A stretch of 64,000 nt of DNA from Puffinus mauretanicus (lineage: Eukaryota; Chordata; Aves; Procellariiformes; Procellariidae), in NCBI GenBank assembly GCA_023333565.1, contig JAJKFH010000102.1, forward strand, positions 4,853,001 through 4,917,000. Reading direction: 5' to 3'. Positions 1 through 13,200 of this stretch are shown here, one piece after another. The notes beneath the pieces were generated by a model. That model was given only the letters and a program-made list of their open reading frames with translations, made no database searches and was not told the origin of the DNA. Position 1 is the first letter of the stretch, and every line of letters starts with the position of its first letter. The position numbers were made by a program, and so were the translations under genes.

Positions 1-302
1 GGCTGGGCCTGATCCCCTGGTTGTCCCGGACATGGCTCGTGAGCGCCCTCAAAACAAACCGCTCCATGATCTTCCCCGGCACCGAGGTCAGGCTGACCGG
101 CCTGTAGTTCCCCGGATCCTCCTTCCGGCCCTTCTTGTAGATGGGCGTCACATTGGCAAGCCTCCAGTCGTCTGGGACCTCCCCAGTTAACCAGGACTGC
201 TGGTAAATGATGGAGAGCGGCTCGGCAAGCTCCTCCGCCAGCTCCCTCAGCACCCTCGGGTGGATCCCATCCGGCCCCATAGACTTGTGAGCGTCCAGGT
301 GG
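1..302 (-). mobile_element. CR1 LINE fragment, reverse transcriptase N-terminal part
   Basis: Read on the minus strand, 301 to 1 is open without a stop and encodes the CR1 RT start: SMGPDGIHPRVLRELAEEL, then NVTPIYKKG and [13 protein letters not shown]. The 5' end is truncated at about 302, next to ordinary AT-rich DNA. The 3' part runs off the left edge of the window. It is highly similar to 62308-62607 but lacks the frameshift seen there, so it looks like a young copy. Confidence 0.93.
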
Positions 303-3300
303 ATAGATAAAAGCAGAATAATTTAATGCTGATATGTACAATCTTGGCTTAATTATTGGCATTCTTCACTGCCAATATTATTCATTTAATTATTTATTTT
401 TTAAAAAACATTGATTCGTCTTGGTATAGCATTGTCCAAAAAAAGTAAATTAGAAAACATGGAAGCTTTCATCACCAGGTGACTTCTTCAAAAATTATTC
501 AGATCAATGAATTGCCAACTGCTTGCTCTCAGTCTAGAGAAAATAAGTTGATGTTTGAATATACCTTCAGAAGGGGGTGAGCAAGTGTTCATATTGTGTC
601 CTTTCTCACTCCATTCCCATATCACAGCAGCAAAAAGAACACGTCCAGTGACCATTGGAATGAGTTTTGTCTTGGAAAAGAATCTGTGGTACCTTGTTGT
701 CATTTAACTGCAAGTTGTTGAGATCGAAGCAGGAATCACCATGTGATTTCCATTGTCTGCATTAAAAAGAGATTAGACGGTCATCATAGTCATTTCTGGT
801 GTTAGATCTGTGACAAGACAACCTTTGTTAGGATATGGAAAACTTCATTTTTCCATGTAGTGCTGCCAAAGAAGGGCTTGAGAAGAGTGGAGTGTTGGTG
901 ATTAGATATAATTATGGATGCATGTAAGTATGTGTAATGGTGGAAAAATTATTTACCTTTTTTAGGGAAATAGCATCTCTATCTTTTAAATGGAATAATA
1001 TATTATCGACCCTTCTGCTGGGCAGTTGCAGGTTTCCAACATATTCTGGCCTAAGAAATCAGTGACACGAATTAGAAGTTTGATACGAATGCGTTTTGCT
1101 ACTTATTTACATATAGCATATGGTGAAAGTATTTTTTACATGCATATACTGAAAAGAGGGAGCCTCAAACAGCTTCCTGACAATCTCTTCTTCAAAATTC
1201 CAAGCCAATGATTGACTCTCTACAAGTTACTCTGTCTTCAAACAGAAAAACTAAAATACAGGTCAAATGATCAATTTGTTGTATATAGATCTGCTATTAC
1301 TATAGATCTTCAAAATCATCTCTTTTGGAATCTAATGATGTGTTCATGAGTCTCTTCTGTAGTTTGTAAAAGTTTGTTTATGTGCTAAGGAAGCAAAACT
1401 CTGTACCAATGCCGTCTGGAGATTGCCTTCATGATTCTTGCTTACCTTACGTGACACTTGAAATCAGGGTGCATAGTTAAAAATATCTGTCTGTACATGA
1501 AAATTACTATTTTTTTTTACTATTATGCTTAATAACCAATATAAATAGATACTTATAAGTAATGTGCAACTAATTTTTTTTTTTTAAAACAGACAATTTA
1601 TGAACTTTGGCCAATAACTAAATGTTCACAATTCTTTTGTGAATTCAGCTGAAAAACATTTTTTTTAAGGTGAATACTTGCTTCCTTTCCTTTTGTGGGA
1701 AGCTGGCATTCTGTTATGAAGTATTCAGAAAGACGAAATTGTCTTGAACTGAGCAGTTACAAGCAAGAAATTTGGCCTGGCGCTTTACATGGAGTCACAG
1801 ATCTTTCAGCCAGTAGGTGACCTTTAATTTGATTTTGTTTTCTTGAGACATGAGATTTATCAGCCTTAACACTTTTGAACAAAAGTCTTTTAAGACCCGA
1901 ATTTTCAATGTGCCAGATTCCTACTGCGCTTCCAAATAACCTTACGTTCTCTGGAGAAGCTTTATCTTTATGATATGGAAACATATTGAAGCCCAGTTTT
2001 ATACCACCTAGCCAGACAAAGAGCTTCTCTTGACAGGATTGGGCATTCTACACCTTGCAGATTTTTCTCCACACATTGAAATCTTGAGAATGACAATGAA
2101 TGTGGAGAAAATCCAATAGTCCTCTTCTAAAATGGTGGCCCAGTGTACATGGGTTACAACAATAGTGAATAACGACTGCTAGATTTGCTTGGACTACACA
2201 CCTGTCCTATTCTGTATTTTAACCTAGGTCATCTTTAAGAGGCAACTCTTAGGCACAAACTCCAGAAGTGTAGTGGGTCAGAAATGTTAAATTGCTAGTG
2301 GCTGGGTGGTGTTTAGGAAGAAATGTGCAGTGGAACAGTGTAGAAGCAGAAACCTTTATCCAGATACCATTTCCAGGGAGTGCTCTGCCTATCCAAGAGA
2401 CCCATTTTTTGAGAGTTGTCCCCACATACTGATTATGTGGGTAAAGCATGAATATTTGCAGTGGAGAAGCAGCAAAGAACACTTACAGGTTTCTAACAAG
2501 AGCCTCGCTTGCTTCCAGCAAGGGATTTTTGGACTAAAGCAGCCAACAAGCAATATTCCCTGAAAGTTCAAAAACATTTTTATTTTCATATATACCAGTG
2601 TTAATGGTGTTAATATTTTACCAGACATAATGAGTTAAGTGTTAACATTCTGAGCATAATCACAGACGAGAAAAGTCAGTGGTCCATTGTGATAAGAAGG
2701 TGGGTTTTTTTCCATTATTTAAATGTTTGTGACTTTTTAGAGGGATTGTGTAGTACCTCAAATAGAAGCGAGCCTTTTCTTGTGCTTAAGTATCCCTTGG
2801 AATTGTGCTACTGCGAAATGCTTCATGTTCTATTAACATCCTGAACGTCTCCTTTAACTCTGTTGACTCAGTTTGACGGGTCTAAATGAGGTTTAATATA
2901 CTGCAATGCACTGTGGAGGCCAGGAGCAGAGACCAAGCATCTTTTGATGTTTCACATTTTGGAAATGGTTACAATTACCAGGTAGAATGATTACAAACAA
3001 ACAAAAACAGCCTTTCAGGCAGGTAACTAACAAGCGTGGAAGACAATTAGCAGTGTTTAGGCCATTAGAAAACATTTATTGTCTCAAAGAATTTGTGGAA
3101 CTGTAATTAATAACCTACAACAGGATTTAACCAGGAAGGGTGACATTTTAAGATATCTTCAAGTGAATTATTGATCACCCCTTTACGGTAACTGACACAG
3201 CTCTGAAAGCTTCAGGCCATGAAGTTACTTTAGGTTACTAAAAATAGCAAAGAACATGAGCAGCTCTTGAGCTGGTATAAGTCATAGACCCAGAGTTTTC

Positions 3301-6300
3301 CTCCAGCTCCGGGGCATGCTTGTGGCAGAGCACTCGTATCGGAAAGGAGAGGTTCTGCTCGCAGTCTGGCAGGACCAGACGAAACCTAACGGAGGAGACA
3401 CAGACTACGGTGCATTGAAAGCTGCAGTGTTTCCTTTCTCTCTGGACCCACTTCTGCAGATCTCTTTGGGTCTACTGAAACCTGCTCCAGCCATACTGAA
3501 TTCCAGGATCTGAGGTAGTCTACGCTGACCTCAGTCAATTTTGTTGTTGCTGTTCTCTGAAACTTTGGTCGTAAAATGTATTTGAAAGTCATAGGCTTAG
3601 AGGCAGTTTATGGAAAATAAATGTCCTTCCCTCAGAATTCATACAAAAAGATGTGAAAATAACGTGCTTGCTTTTTTTTTTTAAAAAAAGGCACAAACTT
3701 TGAGACTTTTAAGATTCTTCAGCTATCTCAGACAGTTATATACATATGCAGCTACTGTTTATTTTTGTGAGTTAATCTGCACTCACTCATGGGGAGAATT
3801 TGACCTGTGATCTATACAATCCTTCCAAATTTTGAACTTTGGAATACGTTATTTTATAGAAATCTCCACTAAGGTTGTAGTTTAACTGGTGTCACAGAAA
3901 CATATTCATAACTTAACAACCCTTCTATATAATAATCACCCATATGTATTCAGGTGCTAAATGATTCACATACACACACCTTTTGCTCTAGTCCATCAGA
4001 TCCCCTGAAGCTTCTGGGTTCCTATCAATCACACATATCTAACTTCTCTCTAAGCTTCAGGACTCCCTCCTTCAGTCTGTGTCACATTGTTTCCAAGTTC
4101 ATGCCTCCCTGTCCTCTAGTCCTGTCAGTGTATGAGATCAAGGAGGAAGTTTGTCATTTATCAGTCTTGTTCTCTAGCTCAAGCCTTGTCCATGTGATTG
4201 CTCAGTTCAGATGTGCTCTACTGTTTGTAAGGTCTCCAGAGGTGGCAGTGTGACAGCTAAGCATGCAGTGACATTACAAGAATGCAGGGTCTATTTTGCA
4301 GAACATATACACTACTCATCTGTAGGGAATATGAACTAAACTGAGAGTCAAGATGGATGTGATTGGCTATTACTCTATCTAGAAGTAGCAAATTCAAATC
4401 ATGATATTATAGCAAGCAACCATGGAGTGCCTGCTGCTATTTCCTTCCTGGAATGCATGCTTCTGGTTATGGTAGCACTACAAAATATTCTCAAGACTTG
4501 AGATGTTATACCAGTCCTCTAGCATGCATTGAAGCAGCATGATAGCTGTCAGAGGTCAGATGTCCAAGCCCCAGAGTATGGTGTGGACAGAAGACATGAA
4601 TTGTGAGCAAAACTAGCAGTTATTAGGTCAGAGCCATATGTAGCACAATTAGGGCTGCACTCAAGAAATTGGCATCCATAAGCTATTTTTGTATGTCTCG
4701 TAATAATTTTTGTAGGAGCAACTCAGTGGGGTTCAGAGACAGATTCTGAAATCAGCTGAGAAAAGACCATCTACTCTCAAAGGCATTCCCTAACCCCCAA
4801 ATACTTACCCTGTCTTCTCCTCTATAATAACATTTAACACTCTCATGTCAATACACTGAGCTAAGGAACACAGGTGTTTGTATAAGATCAAATGCCCAGA
4901 CAAAGTGGAGCTTAGTGCTTAGGTCTAAGACACACATTCAAGGCATAATGTATGAGAATGTTTTTCTTGCCTGCACCCCCTTTCATTTCATTCATCTAAT
5001 TCATCTTTCACTTATTGCCACTATGTGATAAAAGAGATAGTAACGCTCCAGATGGAAATTCTTTACAGAACATCTGTAATGTATCTAGCTCAGCAAGATC
5101 CTGCTCCTTAAATGGTGCTATAGCTAAATCTCTATATAGCGATCTAAAGCAGAATTAGTGTGAATTAATTCACATGTCAATTAACATATTTAAATTGAAT
5201 TCAACCATAGCAGAGACACAAGTTGCTCAGGAATGTTAGCTTTAGACCACTACTGTACTTCAATTAACTAGAAAAAGTTGCTAGTGTGATCACCTTATTC
5301 TGAACAAGCTTTCAATATTTGAATTCACTAACATTCAAAATATTAGGAGAAGGCTTTTTTAACCAAGCAAGTAAAAGACTGGGGTTTTTTTCTTTAGAAA
5401 ATACAAATTTTCTTTCAAATTCTGCTTAAGCTGGGGAGGGGGGGGAATCACGAATCATATTTCATCACTGCTGGATTATGCTCTTATCATTTTTTTGAAA
5501 TTTTGTTTATTGTATGAAAGTATAACAGTAAAAGATGAACAGAAGATTTTTTTTTTTCTTACTGAAATGTTTTGCTTAAGGTTAAACCATTTTGTCTTCC
5601 CTTTGCAAAGAACTTGAAAGTTTCATTAGTTTAGTCCAGCCTAAAATGGAGTCACCTTTCAGATTCTTCTGTATCCTTAGCCAGATCTAATTTCTGTCCT
5701 CTGCTTCACCTTTGAGCAAACAAATATTTTAGATCAGTACATATGTAAATAAATAGCTTGTTGCCTGGTTGCCTAAGCTGTGCCCATCCCAGCCATCATT
5801 TGCATTTCTAGACATACTAAGAAAAATAATGTCTGGCAGCTGTCCCAGCCGCTATGGAAACAGCAGCTCATCACCACTAGATGCCTATGTGCTGTGCTGC
5901 TCTCCTGCTTCTGTTTTCTTATACAATTCTTTTCTTTCTTATCCCCTCATCTCTCCCAGGTTTATACCTGTTCATAAGTGTCATTCCCTTTGTAATTCTT
6001 GACCAGTGAATTTGGGGTCATGCTTATCACAAGCCTCTCAGTAACTTTTCCCTATGAGTTGTAGGGTTATGGGCTCAACCATGAGTCAGAAAAAAGGCAG
6101 AATTTTCAGGACATGGTGATGCCTACAAGCTGGCAGTACATGTCTAGCATGGGCTGAGCTACCTCCATGGGGTGGGAGAAGTTAAGGCATCAAAGGCAAC
6201 AAATCCATGGGGCTGGAGAAAGGACTATATCTGAATGGGAACAGGTTTGGTCAGCAGAATGTATCAAATAAGGCAAAATCACAGAATCGTTTAGGCTGGA

Positions 6301-7164
6301 AGGGACCTCATGGGATCATTTTGTCCAATCCCCCTGCTCAAGCAGTGTCAGCTGGAGCAGGTTGCCCAGGACCATGTTTGGTCAAGTTTTTAATATCTCA
6401 ACAGATATTCAGACCTACTCCACAACCTTTCAGGGCAACCTCTTCCTGTGTTTGACTATCTTCACAATATTTTTTTTTTGTGTGTGTTAAGGTGGAATTT
6501 CATGTGTTTTAATTTGTGCCCTTTGCCTCTTGTCCTGTCAGTGAGCACTATTGAAAGGAGTCTAACTCCCTTGTCTTCATTATTTCCCATCAGATATTTG
6601 TACACATTGATAAGATTTCCCCTGAGCTTTCCCTTCCCCAGACTGAACAGTCTCAGCTCAACCTCTCCTCATACAAAAAAATGCTTCAGTACCTTGAACA
6701 TCTCTGTGACTGTCCCCTGAGAGAAATCCCTTCAGAGGGGTTGCAAAGTATGGTACAGATGTTCTTCATTGGGTTCTCTCAGAAAAGGAAGCAGCAGAGA
6801 GGTTGTGGATGCAAACTGATTTCTGCTTCATGACTAGTGTATATTGCCATTGCAAAAGGGTGTCTTCTGCTGTCTATAACAAGAAAGCAGAGGCAGGGTT
6901 TACTGAGGCCTGGCTATAGTCTTAATCTATATGTAGATCTAGAAGGAACTACTGTGAAAATCTGGTTTGGCCTTCTAGATAGTACAACCCAGTGTAACGT
7001 GAGAGAGATTCAGGAAATAAAATTTCAGACTGAAACATCCTGAACCTTCTGAAAGGAGAGCTCCTGAAAGAACATGCTGACTTTGGAAAATACCAAGCAA
7101 ATCTCTCCAACATACATTCTTCCTATCAGAATACTATATCTCACTATATGCTTCTCTTCCACAG
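303..7164 (+). other. PIK3C2G: Non-coding flank, presumed intron upstream of window exon 1
   Basis: AT-rich DNA with scattered homopolymer tracts (T at 1509-1518 and 1577-1587; T/A tract near 3671-3689; G-rich run near 5435-5446). It contains the CR1 relic at 6280-6712. No RBD exon of PIK3C2G was recognised, although a short, divergent exon could be missed. The small open frames here show no family resemblance. Confidence 0.6.
6280..6712 (-). mobile_element. Old CR1 LINE 3' fragment
   Basis: On the plus strand it reads as the usual antisense CR1 3' end: cacagaatcg...ttaggctggaagg, then gttgcccagg, then cttgtcctgtcagtgagca, then ccccagactgaacagtctca. In CR1 sense orientation it covers the RT C-terminus and 3' UTR. 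It is diverged, with many indels and no open frame, so it is older than the copies at 14090 and 61062. Confidence 0.85.
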
Positions 7165-7235
7165 CATGAGGATGACCAAAGACTGTTCAGTGTGAATCAG
7201 CTGTTAGAAGACACTTGTGCCTGGAGACTGACTCG
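7165..7235 (+). CDS. PIK3C2G: PIK3C2G exon (window exon 1), linker after the RBD
   Basis: A 71-nt exon with acceptor cttctcttccacag and donor gtaaga. It reads from phase 0 as [18 protein letters not shown] and then WRLTR, leaving CG to be completed by the next exon. It corresponds to the HEED...NQLLE stretch of mammalian PIK3C2G, between the Ras-binding domain and the first C2 domain. It is the most 5' exon visible. The preceding RBD exon, which should end in phase 0, was not found in the 7.1 kb upstream. Confidence 0.93.
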
Positions 7236-10200
7236 GTAAGAACACTGGTATTTAGCAGTATTTCTGTTTGAAATTGTTCATATTTGTAGTGAGCCTCCTG
7301 GCCTCAAAGGACAATTCTGAGACCTATTGGGGACAGGAATGATACCGGAAAGAAAATTGGTTCAATGTTTTAGACTCTTCTTTTCAGACCTTATTGATTG
7401 CTTAGCAATATCAATAATCATTTATAGATCTGTGTAATTTTTCCCCATTCTCTCCCTTTCATGTCATTGAATGTTTCATTAGAGCTTTCACGCTTCCCAA
7501 AGATTCCCAGGATTGAAGGAGTCATCATTTTCACATGTGCGTTGCTCTTAGAGAATTGTTAAGAGTAAATACTGTAAAAATAATAGATTTGCTCTTCATT
7601 ATGCCTGTGTTTTCACAGTTGAGTGATGTTTTATTTTATTTTATTTTATTTTTTAATGGAGGCTGGCTATGACAAGTTTTTAACTTGGCACTCAAAGCGC
7701 ATCTGACTCTAAAGCTAACCTACCATGGACAAGCACTAAATGAGATAGATTCCTCATTCAACTTTCATTGTGTTCCGTTTCATGCATTTAGATAAAGAAG
7801 CTGTTAACACTTTTTGTAAAGTTTTTCATCAATATGTTATAAAGTACTTTGCCAAGAACGGTAAATGCCACACCTGTCATTTAGCAGATGGAGGAAAACA
7901 GAGAGGTAGTGACTTGTTCAAGGTGAATATCTGGTGCTTACTGAGGACCCATCTGGTTTCCTAGGAGCATGGCCCAAATTTCCATTCTGGTCCTTGCTAT
8001 AAAGAGATCAAACCAAGCACACAGTCTATACACACACTACTTATTGACTATTTTATTTCTGGTGATGTAAAGCGTGTGGCCTTTTCCATTGCAAAGAGAG
8101 TCTTCAGAGGGGATGTGTGATAAAAGATGTTGAGCTGCAAATCAACTATGGTCCGCAAACTTTCCTCTGTTACTGTAGGGCAATGAATAACTGATAGCAT
8201 AGGCAATACTTTCTTTCTTCAACCACAAGTTCAGTAAATACTGAAAAAGTAAAAGCATGAAGTGTGTTTGATCACTATTTCCTGCTTGTCCCATGGATTG
8301 TTGATGGGTAGGAGAAAACATTTTCCAGTAGTGATGACCCAGAAAGATCTGTGGTTAGGCCTGTGCTCTCAACTGCATTTCTAACTTATCTGAGAAAAAA
8401 AGGGGTAATAGCTAAGTGACAAAAGTTTGCTGTCCATAATGTGCACAGGAGCTGCCTGTGCTGATTTGTAGAAGGATTTTACAATGCTGAGTTGAGTGTG
8501 TGGTAAAGTGGCAGATGAAATTTTGAGAAGATAAATGTAGATGGGAGGAAGCGGTCTTAAATTCACATATGAAATCATAGACTCTGAGTTGACTTTTACC
8601 ACTAGGAGTGAGTTCTTGGGGTTATAATAAATAGTTCTGAATGTCAGCTTGGTGCACAGCAGCTGCAAAAAAGATAAAACAAATGTTGGGAATTATTATG
8701 AAAGAAATGAAAAACCAAAAAACAATATTATGCCACAGTATCAGTGTAGGGTGTTCATTAATCTTGAATACAGACAGTAGTTCTGCTTCTCCCATTTCAA
8801 ATATGATGTAATAGAACTTGAAAAAGTGAAGAGAAGGGCAGCAAGGATGCTCAGAGGAATGAAATGCCTCCCATATGAGAAACGTATAAGTAACAATATT
8901 CTTTATCCTGATGAAAAGATAATAGAAGATGGGTATTTTATAGATGACAAGTCTATGAAATTGAGAAGCACAGAGAATGTCTGCAGGAAAGGATCATTCA
9001 GCCAGTTTTCAGTCCACCTCACTGTCTGCCTATTCATCCCATAGTTTATTAGCTTCTTTATAAGGTTGTTATGGGTGACAGTGTCAAAATCCTATGATTT
9101 CATCATGGAAGGTTATCACGTTGGTCAAGCACAACTTTCCCTTGGGGAATCCATTCTGACTACTCTCTATCACCTTCTTGTAGTTCATGAGCCTGGAAAT
9201 GGTTCTCAGGATTAGTTGTTCCATCACCCTCATAGGGTTCAAGGTGAGGCTGATCAGCCTGTAGCTCTCTGGGTCCTCCTTCTTGAAGATGGGAGTGACA
9301 TTTGCTTTCCTCCAGTCTTCAGGCACTTCTTCCAATCATGTTTGTTCAAAGATTATCAAGGGTGGCCTCACAATGACATCAGCCAGCTCCCTCAGCATTT
9401 GTGGGTGCATCCCATGAGGGCCCATGGACTTACGTATGTCCAGTTTAAGTATTCTCTAACCTGCTCCTCATCCACTTCCTAGTTCATTCCAGGGACTACT
9501 TCCTGGAGGCCATGTCCATGAGACAGGACCACACTAGACTCCTTGCACATATGCAGTCTTTCAGTGTTGTACTTAAGGCTTGCTCCAGGATGCGCATTAC
9601 ATACCTTCCATGTATGTATTCATGGTATGGAAATACCGCCATGGCAGATTGCCTCATGTTATGTTGGGCATTTTGAACTGAACCTCTGCTTTTTAATGAA
9701 TAAAAAACCTATGTGACTTAGTAGCACCGTAGAGTCATAGCGGGGCTGGAGCAGGCTCCCACTTGGTGCTACGCAAGGTGCACAGCTAGTTCTAACTGGC
9801 TACTCCAAGTATTGTGAACACAAGCTTTCATGTACTTTTTAGGGATCAAAAAATCACTCCCTGGATCAAACTTCACATATTCTTTTTCCGCATTAGACGC
9901 AACTAGTTTGAGCTGAAAGCACTGGCACAATTATGTTGAGAAGGCACTTAGATTTGAAGCACCACCAAAATTATAAGGTGAGCCATATAGTGAAGAAAAG
10001 CCCTTATTCTTGTAAGCAACACCACCCTACTATTTTTTTTTGTGAGTAGACCAGTCAATAATACTATACCTAGTCATAACAGCTGTTTCTAACATAACAC
10101 GCAACAACATCTTTGTGCTTATTCTGCACTGGGATGTATGTTTGTGACATGTTATAATTCCTCAATTCTATACCTAGCTAGGGCTGTAATAGAGATGAAG

Positions 10201-13200
10201 TAGATGGATGCAGTGGAATGGAGATGCAGTAGAATGGGCTCAACAAAGGCTGTGCAAATCTGCCTGGCACCTAGGAAGGCCAGCAGATTACCCCATATTG
10301 CTGTGTCTTCACAGCTGTGAGTATTTAGATTAGCTAAATAAAATAATGCTCAGGGTTGTCTGCATGTACTGTAGTTATATTTCTGATTGTAGCACACAAA
10401 CATTTGTGTTTTAGAGAACGTGTTGATTGAGATTCTCAGTCTGCTTAGATCCAGCAGAGAAGGAAAAAGAACTATTTGAACTGCCTTGAGATGAACGAAA
10501 AAGAATGAACTGGAACCTTACCTCTGTAATAATCAGATTTGGTCTTACAGGCAAATGTGAAATAAAACCAGCAGCCCCTACATTGCTTCACACACTGATT
10601 TTCATAGCTTGAAAACCAAACACAATGTAAATCAATGAATGCGTCAGAAGAACTGTGGTCCCTTGGCCCATAATCTCTGACACTGAGGTGCCAGTAACTA
10701 TAACACGATGGCTAGTCTGATCCATGCAATTAGGCACGGCTTAGTTAGGTAGCATGGTGATAAACAGCATTTTAGAAAGGAAACCTAGCATTACTCTACA
10801 GTAGATGCTGCTGCCAGGAAACTGAAAAATGAATGCTGTAAGTATATGCTATATACTTGTCATCTTCCTCCCATGTAGACCAGCTGGGATCTAAGACTGA
10901 CTCTCTCAAGTTGTTTGTACTTTTCTTTTTCCTTTTCTTTTCAAAACTATTGTACCATATTGCCTTGCTAAAAGCTCCAAAAATTTCCTCAATGTCAAAG
11001 AAACACTGAATGTTCTTGGGTTGGTTAGCATTACCATATTTATACACAGCTATCAAAGATGTACAAGTATAAAGTATGTCTGTGTGATAACATATGGGTA
11101 TTATTAGTTACCTAGCAGCCAAAGATTCAGCATAGCATCAGTAGAGATATTTTGATCACTGTTACAAGTTGCTGGATTCGTTTCCTATTAATTATGTAAA
11201 ATTATGGCTACTTTATACAGAAAATTCTCTAGGGCAGAATAAACTGATGGAAAATATGCTGAGTTTTTGAACAAGTATTACAACTTATGAAATAATTCTG
11301 AAACCTGAATTTAGGCCAAGCATGCTAATAAACATGCTTACCTGTATGCATCAAGGCAACAAGGCAAGCTCATATGTCCAGAACTACTTTTGAGCTGGCT
11401 AATGCTATGAAAAAGATGTTATGTCTGGAGACTTGGTCAAAGCAGAGCGACAACTTATTAGCTATGATTTAACAGGATTATAGGAGGAATTGCCAGACAG
11501 CTACTCAACACACGAACTGCCTGGCTAGATAAGTCTAGTGCAGATTGGAAATAAAAAGCTGTAAAGGCAAAACCATCTGTAGGAGGAGGTGAATAGTAGG
11601 CGTCTATGGGGAAATGCACTCTTGTATTAGCACAGGGAAGGCCACCTAACATTTCTCTATTCTGTATATGATGATTTCAGTGCAATGACTCTCTTTCCTT
11701 CTCTTGCCATACAATATATATAATGAAAGTCTAACCACATACCATGAAACCTGTACTTTGGACCGTAGTTGTAAGTCTAATCTCTGATTGCTCAGTTAGC
11801 CCAACTAAGATACATGAGGACACAAACAATTTCCCTGTAAACAGTCCACTTGCTCTGAAGCAATCAAAATACTTTTGTGGCTTTCAGCTTCCAGACTGCA
11901 ATGGCGGGGCAGGGAAATTCCTTCTAAGCTTTCTGAAGAGAGAGAACCCTAATACAAAGGGTCATATATAAGAGGAAATATAATATAATATTATATTATA
12001 TATAATATATATGAAAATATAAGAGGAAAAAAAGTCAAGGATAAAGTGATAGAGTAAAACAAATAAACACCGAAGAAAGAATATAAATTGAAATTTCCAC
12101 CTTTTCATAAAAGCACATGCAAACCCTAACTACCACTGAGGACCATCAAGGCAATAATGTGTCCATTTTAACAACCAGTAGGATGGGCAGGATGTGGAAG
12201 TGGGAATTAAGTTTCAGTACCCTTTCCTGAAGATTTGGTCCTACAGAGGAGGCTGTCAAAGGAAAAGGAAGGTATTCCTGTGTGTAACAACCTTAGCCAT
12301 AGTCTCATAGACAACTTTTTTGTTTTGTTCTAGCTGACAAATAAATGACAGCTAGAATTTCACTGTGCTTGAAACACAGAAAATTACACAAATGCTTCTT
12401 AAAAGCAAAACCCTGATTCTGGTTATCTGTTGGGGATAGCACTTGGAGCCTGTGATTCTAAAATGGCGAGATTTACAGCTGAAGTGTCAGTCCTGGAGTT
12501 CAGTGTAGAGAGGTATACACTCTTGTTCATAATCCTAAGTAATTTAGTGAAGCTTTGCTAAGGCACAGCAATCTGCCTGTACAAGCTTTAAGGTAACTTC
12601 TGTAGCATGACAAAGGCATGGGACTACAGTGTTATATGTCTATCTACAGAAGTAAAACAAATTCACATCTTCTGTAATACTATGGAAAAGGTAGTTGCTG
12701 AAACAGTTTGAGCATATAAACTTCAGAACTGTAAGCAAATAAAGTTTAATGAATTATGTAGCAATGGTGTCCCTTTTTATAATACACAGTTTTATACTTG
12801 TGACTTAGTATGGACTTTTGAAACGTAGAGCTTTTCCAGATATTTTGCCTGATTTTCTGCAGCTTTAGCCTATGAAGTATTTGAGAAAGAAGGCATTGTA
12901 GCATGTAGTTAAGTCCATCCTTCTTCAAGGTAATATTTAAGCACTTGCTTAGCCTTAAAGAGTAAAATAAATGGCATTTGGAGTTCAATAGATACTGAAA
13001 TAGCAAATCACTTACTGGAATTCTTTCACTTGGGAAACATGTATCCTCCACGTATAAGTAGAAGATTTTTACATCTATGCTTTGTGGCAAATGACTACCA
13101 AAAAACCATGGAGATCCAGGCTCAATTACATGATGTCTACATAAGCACTTGTCCTTATTTCATACCAACATAAAATCACTGTCAATTAAACTGTTCCCTG

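Noticed and set aside
3316..3513. 65-codon frame examined as a missing upstream PIK3C2G exon
   Set aside because: Its residues do not resemble the RBD or the linker ending before HEDD, and no donor gives the needed phase 0.
12746..13090. 114-codon minus-strand open frame
   Set aside because: AT-rich chance frame (Leu/Lys/Ser/Tyr-biased) without homology or gene signals.
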